The position numbers were made by a program, and so were the translations under genes. Shown one piece after another: positions 23,378-26,560 of a DNA stretch of 26,560 bases. Within the stretch, counting starts at the first letter, position 1; every line of letters begins with the position of its first letter. Origin of the DNA: JBHHYU01 sp046757725 (GTDB lineage Bacteria > Desulfobacterota > Binatia > UBA9968); the NCBI GenBank assembly GCA_046757725.1, contig JBHHYU010000035.1, positions 1 through 26,560 on the forward strand, written 5' to 3'. The notes beneath the pieces were generated by a model, which made no database searches, had not been told where the DNA came from, and saw only the letters and a list, made by a program, of their open reading frames with translations.

Positions 23378-24460
23378 ATGCGAATCATTGATATCGACGG
23401 ACATGTTCGCGAGGCGGACGACCTTTGGGAGCGTTACTTGGAGCCACCTTTCCGTGCACGAGCGCCAAAAGTTCAAAGGGTTCCGAACGGCCAACTCCTC
23501 TTCCGCCTCGAAGGGAATCGGTACCATCGCAAACCGAACGAGTCTCCCTTCGAGATAAAGCACGACCATTCCTCTGCCAATCCTCACCGAGAGCGTGGGA
23601 TGGACCCTAAAGCTCGCCTGAAAGACATGGATTTGGAGGGCATCGAGTGCGGCATGCTCTTTCCCTCGGCAGGCCTGTATTTACCGTCGGTCGAGGAAGA
23701 GTCCTACGCCGCGGCCCTTTCCCGAGCCTACAACAACTGGCTCTTCGATTATTGTCGCGCCGAACCCAAACGCCTTCTTGGTGTCGGTATTATTCCGGTC
23801 CAGAATATTAAGTCAGCCGTGGAGGAGACCCGTCGGGTAGTGTTGGAGCTAGGCTTTAAAGGCGTCTTTGTGCGACCGAATCCTGTAAAAGGACGGACTT
23901 TAGACGACTCTTACTACAAACCTTTCTACGAAACTGTTCAGGAGCTAGGAATTCCGCTCATGGTCCACGAAGGTTCCGGTGCCTATCTTCCTACCGCGGG
24001 AGCAGATCGCTTTGCCGGCCAGTGGTTTTTCACGCATACGATTTCCCACCCATTTGAGCAGATGCTTGCGAGCTTGGGCCTTGTCTGTCAAGGAGTCCTG
24101 GAGAGGTTTCCGCGGTTGCAGGTGGTATTTCTCGAATCGGGAGCCGGATGGCTTCCTTACTGGCTATGGCGTATGGATGAGCATTTTGAGAAACTGCCCT
24201 TTCAGGTTCCGTGGCTTAAGATGAAACCCAGCGAATATTTCCTCCGCCAGTGTTACATTTCCTGTGAGCCCGACGAAGACAATCTGGGGTCCATAGTCCA
24301 GGCAGTCGGTGAAGAACGGATTCTCTTCGCATCGGACTATCCCCACTGGGACTCGACCTTCCCCGGTGCACCCAAGGCCATCCTCGACAGAACTGACATC
24401 AGCCCAGAGGCCAAGAAGAAGATCCTGGGTGAGAATGCCCTGAGACTTCTCGGTACTTAA
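23378..24460 (+). CDS. Amidohydrolase family protein (PF04909), copy 3
   Basis: A 360-residue amidohydrolase-2 family enzyme with N-terminal IIDIDGHVREADD, PLMVHEGSGAY, HTISHPFEQM, VFLESGAGWLPYWLWRM and the C-terminal metal Asp in FASDYPHWD. The LExGAGW and SDYPH blocks and the AYNNW segment pair it with copy 2 at 9676. The ribosome-binding site AAGGAGAGGA lies about 7 nt before the ATG. It is followed by a degenerate rRNA-terminator copy (24486-24526), whose hairpin and T-run probably end its transcription. It is divergent from the molybdenum subunit. A metal-dependent hydrolase or decarboxylase; substrate unknown. Confidence 0.9.
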   Translation: MRIIDIDGHVREADDLWERYLEPPFRARAPKVQRVPNGQLLFRLEGNRYHRKPNESPFEIKHDHSSANPHRERGMDPKARLKDMDLEGIECGMLFPSAGLYLPSVEEESYAAALSRAYNNWLFDYCRAEPKRLLGVGIIPVQNIKSAVEETRRVVLELGFKGVFVRPNPVKGRTLDDSYYKPFYETVQELGIPLMVHEGSGAYLPTAGADRFAGQWFFTHTISHPFEQMLASLGLVCQGVLERFPRLQVVFLESGAGWLPYWLWRMDEHFEKLPFQVPWLKMKPSEYFLRQCYISCEPDEDNLGSIVQAVGEERILFASDYPHWDSTFPGAPKAILDRTDISPEAKKKILGENALRLLGT

Positions 24461-24485
24461 CTTTCCCGCAACAGAGTTCTAAAAA

Positions 24486-24556
24486 ACAAAAAAGGCTGGA
24501 TTTCTACCGAGATTGAGCCTTTTGAATTTTAAATCCGGTGACATCCTAATCTCTCA
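24486..24556 (-). repeat. Degenerate copy of rRNA terminator plus 5S 3' end
   Basis: 24518-24554 aligns without gaps to 26044-26080 with about five changes (CCTTTTGAATTTTAAATCCG against CCTTTTCAATTTTAAATCCG, then GGTGACATCCTAATCTCT). The preceding 24486-24526 matches the terminator hairpin (AAAAGGCT at 24490 paired with AGCCTTTT at 24516). The orientation is the same as in the intact rRNA operon. It lies directly downstream of the amidohydrolase and beside the nitroreductase 3' end. Confidence 0.85.
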
Positions 24557-24566
24557 GCAGATTACG

Positions 24567-25172
24567 TCACCAGGGCGGGGAATGATTCCACCTATCGTAA
24601 TAGGTGACCTCTTCGACCGGCCGTCTCTTTGTCGGACCGAACCGGCCCCTGGGATAGCCCAGAGGTATGCAGGTAACCACCTCTACATTTTCCGGTATGC
24701 CCAACAAGGCGTGAACCGCCGGCTTCACCTCGGGATGGAACGTTGCAGGCGTGGTGCCGAGACCCAACCCCCTTGCGGCGAGAAGGAGGTTCTGCACGGC
24801 GGGATAGATGGAGCCATAGGCTCCGGGAGAGGTCAAACAGGCCAGAATGATGACCGGGACATCCTGGATATGCTCCGCCAGATACATCGCCGACAACATC
24901 ACCTGATCCTCAGGGGAGATCTCCTCTGCCGAGTGTATCCCTTGATCCTTTCGCTTAGCCCACCATGCCTGGTGGTAAAGGTGGGCTACTTTTTCTTTCA
25001 ATCCCTCGTCCCGAATAACCAAAAACCGCCACGGCTGACGGTTGTGGCTGCTTGGGGCCTTCGTGGCTGCATCCAGAATGGTGCGAATATCCTCATCTTT
25101 GACCGGATCGGGCCGAAACCGGCGAATCGTCCGAAGCGAATAGATGGCGTCAAACAAATTTAGCGAACTCAT
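24567..25172 (-). CDS. Nitroreductase family protein
   Basis: A 201-residue FMN-dependent nitroreductase-family protein. The FMN-phosphate region is IYSLRTIRRFRPDPV, followed by APSSHNRQPWRFLVI and the YPAVQNLLLAARGLGLGT helix, and it ends with CIPLGYPRGRFGPTKRRPVEEV. The start at 25172 (MSSLNLFDAIYS) is chosen because GGAGAG sits 6 nt upstream and homology starts there; the frame is open to 25265 but that extension looks non-homologous. It lies between the two halves of a split 5S rRNA remnant (24518-24556 and 25275-25306). Likely reductions are nitroaromatic, enone or quinone substrates with NAD(P)H; dehalogenase-type members also exist. Confidence 0.9.
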   Translation of the reverse strand: MSSLNLFDAIYSLRTIRRFRPDPVKDEDIRTILDAATKAPSSHNRQPWRFLVIRDEGLKEKVAHLYHQAWWAKRKDQGIHSAEEISPEDQVMLSAMYLAEHIQDVPVIILACLTSPGAYGSIYPAVQNLLLAARGLGLGTTPATFHPEVKPAVHALLGIPENVEVVTCIPLGYPRGRFGPTKRRPVEEVTYYDRWNHSPPW

Positions 25173-25274
25173 AGATCTCTCCGGCAGGCCGCGCCTGCAA
25201 TTTTTATCCGAGGCTACCGGAAGGCTCGTTGATTTGTCAATCCCGGCGGCTTTATCGTGAGCCAATCGAACGAC

Positions 25275-25306
25275 AACCCTATAATACCATCGGCGCTGGA
25301 GGGCTT
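25275..25306 (-). repeat. 5S rRNA internal fragment
   Basis: This 32-nt stretch matches 26088-26119 of the intact 5S gene with only two changes (AACCCTATAATACCATCGGC against GACCCTATAGTACCATCGGC, then an identical GCTGGAGGGCTT). It has the same orientation as the intact gene. It continues, after the nitroreductase block, the 5S remnant that ends at about 24556. Confidence 0.85.
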
Positions 25307-25314
25307 TCGCACGG

Positions 25315-25811
25315 CTAGCCGTTCTTTTGAGATTTCCGGATTTCCAGAAGAGCTTCTAATTCCGGCAGCAGTCTCAAGTCCTTTGCACGTCCAGTTGCTT
25401 GCTTGGTTTTGATTAAACCCTCCAGGGTTAAAACTTTACAGCGCATGCCGAAAATTTCCAACTCTTCAGAAAATGATAGCGCTTCACGGTAACCGCCTAA
25501 TCCCCTCACTTCGCCAAAAGATCCAAGTCACCTAAATCGGTGGTCAGCGTAAAGTTAAGCCCTGCTTTCAGGCTGTCGAGATCAAGCTGGAAAGGAAGAT
25601 TTTTCAGCGCACCCCGGAGCGACGGATTAAAAGGGATCAAAGCTGTCGTGGCCTTTTTGAGATTTTCTCTTTCCCGGGAGTAGCAGATATCCAAGTCGCC
25701 GGTCACGTACGCGGAACCGTGCAGCACCGCAGCCGCCCCGCCGATAATGACAAACTCCACGCCTTCGTCATGAAGCGCTTTGAGCAGCTTCTCAACGTTG
25801 CTCGCCAGCAC
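25315..25811 (-). pseudogene. Nucleotidyltransferase (AbiEii/MNT-like), apparent one-base frameshift
   Basis: Two frames encode consecutive parts of one small nucleotidyltransferase. The first (25811 to 25506, 101 residues) has LKALHDEGVEFVIIGGAAAVLHGSAYVTGDLDICYSR with the GG and DxD nucleotide-transfer motifs and runs to LGDLDLLAK. The second (25509 to 25315, 64 residues) reads RGLGGYREAL, IFGMRCKVLTLEGLIKTKQATGRAKDLRLLPEL, the family's C-terminal half. One extra G in the GG at 25514-25515 (minus strand) would give LLGEVRGLGGY, the normal junction. Alternatively the GTGA overlap could couple two separate polypeptides. The start GTG 25811 overlaps a small upstream ORF. Family members act as minimal nucleotidyltransferase toxins or with HEPN partners. 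Confidence 0.8.
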
Positions 25812-25950
25812 GGTGCTTCTGCCCCGCTTTTCTCAACTCCTCAAATGCCTCTGCCGTATCATAGTTTCGCCTGAGGCGCTCGGTGGGCGTCCAAGTCAGA
25901 CGCTCATAAAGAAGGCTCAGGTCGATGCCCTCTTCTTGAGCCTTCTTCAA
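25792..25950 (-). CDS. Small protein upstream of and overlapping the nucleotidyltransferase
   Basis: A 52-residue ORF starting at TTG 25950 (a CTG at 25962 is also possible). The sequence begins LKKAQEEGIDLSLLYERLTW, followed by TPTERLRRNY and AEAFEELRKAG. Small helical proteins with the DLSLL...LTPTERLRR...ELRRAG pattern commonly precede this type of nucleotidyltransferase gene. Its stop lies 20 nt inside the nucleotidyltransferase frame, so the two would be translationally coupled. The role is unknown: partner or antitoxin-like regulator. The start codon is weak and upstream sequence is in another frame, so the gene may itself be 5'-truncated. Confidence 0.55.
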   Translation of the reverse strand: MKKAQEEGIDLSLLYERLTWTPTERLRRNYDTAEAFEELRKAGQKHRAGEQR

Positions 25951-26010
25951 GGCAGGTGTCAGTCTTTAACTTATTGTCATAGTGCAATCTTAGCACCATG
26001 CGGTATAAAC

Positions 26011-26048
26011 AAAAAGGCCCGATCTCTTCATTTGAGATCAGGCCTTTT
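26011..26048 (-). terminator. Intrinsic terminator of the rRNA operon
   Basis: 15-bp arms AAAAGGCCCGATCTC (26012-26026) and GAGATCAGGCCTTTT (26034-26048) enclose a 7-nt loop. The single non-Watson-Crick position is a G-U pair in the minus-strand RNA but an A-C mismatch in the plus-strand RNA, which fits use on the minus strand. The minus-strand stem ends in a T-run. It lies 11 nt downstream of the 5S 3' end. Confidence 0.88.
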
Positions 26049-26058
26049 CAATTTTAAA

Positions 26059-26173
26059 TCCGGCGACGTCCTACTCTCCCATAGGGCGACCCTATAGTAC
26101 CATCGGCGCTGGAGGGCTTAACTGCCGAGTTCGGGATGGGATCGGGTGTGACACCTCCGCTATCGCCACCGGA
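26059..26173 (-). rRNA. rrf: 5S ribosomal RNA
   Basis: The minus strand reads TCCGGTGGCGATAGCGGAGG at the 5' end, CACACCCGATCCCATCCCGA and CTCGGCAGTTAAGCCCTCCA in the middle, and ends GTCGCCGGA, pairing with the 5' end. This is a complete 5S gene of about 115 nt. It lies about 140 nt downstream of the 23S 3' end, as in a standard rRNA operon. Ends are assigned from the terminal stem and are accurate to a few bases. Confidence 0.97.
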
Positions 26174-26315
26174 AAGCGTCGGCCGGTGAAAAAGGCCACC
26201 TACTTTGTTGTGCTAGCTGTGCACGCCTTGTATCTGGCTCTTTTTGAACGGCCTCAAAATTCTCTCACAACTGAATACGGGACGTTGCTTTTATGCAAGG
26301 TAACAATAGTAAATA

Positions 26316-26560
26316 TGGTCAAGCCGCACGGCCAATTAGTACCGGTTAGCTTCAACCATTACTGGTCTTCCACATCCGGCCTATCAACCTCCTAGTCTAG
26401 AAGGGGCCTTTAGGGGTCTTACGACCCGGGATACCTAATCTTGGAGTAAGCTTCCCGCTTATATGCTTTCAGCGGTTATCTCTTCCGCACATAGCTACCC
26501 GGCAATGCGGCTGGCGCCACAACCGGAACACCAGCGGTGCGTCCATCCCGGTCCTCTCGT
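26316..26560 (-). rRNA. rrl: 23S ribosomal RNA, 3' end (partial)
   Basis: The minus strand enters the window at ACGAGAGGACCGGGATGGAC, part of the sarcin-ricin loop, and continues through GGTTGATAGGCCGGATGTGG and GCTAACCGGTACTAATTGGC to CCGTGCGGCTTGACC, the standard 23S 3' end. About 245 nt are present; the rest lies outside the window. The spacer to 5S (26174-26315) contains no tRNA. Confidence 0.97.

Noticed and set aside
25311..25322. Perfect palindrome ACGGCTAGCCGT
   Set aside because: It includes the stop codon of the nucleotidyltransferase remnant and has no loop or T-run. A 12-bp palindrome of this kind can occur by chance.
26186..26395. Plus-strand ORF across the rRNA spacer and 23S end
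   Set aside because: It is the antisense of rRNA sequence.
1..26560. CRISPR array or tRNA genes
   Set aside because: No array of regularly spaced direct repeats and no tRNA-like cloverleaf sequence was found on either strand, including the 23S-5S spacer.

Overview
The window reads as a piece of a chromosome from an uncultured, catabolically versatile soil or sediment bacterium. At the right edge, on the minus strand, are the 3' end of a 23S rRNA gene, a 5S rRNA gene and their terminator. The gene mix is three PF04909 amidohydrolases, cupins, a CmcJ-like oxygenase, a molybdenum hydroxylase subunit, a glutathione transferase and a fused glycolate/lactate-oxidase-type flavoprotein. This resembles metagenome-derived proteobacterial or related lineages (Desulfobacterota/Binatia, Rokubacteria or Tectomicrobia type), but the sequence alone does not settle the taxon.

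Layout. (1) 158-4144, minus strand: amidohydrolase, cysteine-dioxygenase-like cupin, CmcJ/NvfI-family oxygenase and an exported-looking aldo/keto reductase. (2) 4464-6506, plus strand: cysteine-free carboxymuconolactone-decarboxylase-like protein, D-2-hydroxyacid dehydrogenase and DOPA-4,5-dioxygenase-like protein. (3) 6946-7323: small secreted protein of unknown function. (4) 7643-10716, plus strand: zinc alcohol dehydrogenase, short-chain dehydrogenase and a second amidohydrolase, each with a good ribosome-binding site. (5) A divergent pair: a fused FAD/4Fe-4S/CCG oxidoreductase (minus) and an operon of class V aminotransferase, split-motif ferredoxin protein, cysteine-rich unknown protein and GST (plus). 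The pair would fit glycolate to glyoxylate to glycine chemistry. (6) 17485-26008: an accretion zone holding a Phd/PIN toxin-antitoxin pair, a cupin, an isochorismatase-fold protein without the catalytic cysteine, a REP-associated transposase in 15-bp inverted repeats, an orphan molybdopterin-binding subunit, a third amidohydrolase, a nitroreductase, and a broken nucleotidyltransferase with a small partner ORF. (7) 26009-26560: rRNA terminator, 5S and partial 23S.

The most striking observation is in zone 6. Degenerate copies of the 3' end of the rRNA operon (the terminator hairpin plus the 5S 3' end) recur at 18284-18341, 18671-18710 and 24486-24556, all in the orientation of the intact copy. 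A further 5S-internal fragment lies at 25275-25306 and a weaker 5S-like fragment at 17485-17507. These scars separate the cargo genes into modules, and the nitroreductase lies exactly between the two halves of a split 5S remnant. This looks like repeated gene accretion at the end of an rRNA operon. No integrase is visible. Other notable points are a probably leaderless toxin-antitoxin promoter whose -35 box lies in an inverted repeat, a His-to-Arg change in the transposase HUH motif, and a ferredoxin protein whose second iron-sulfur motif is interrupted by 34 residues.
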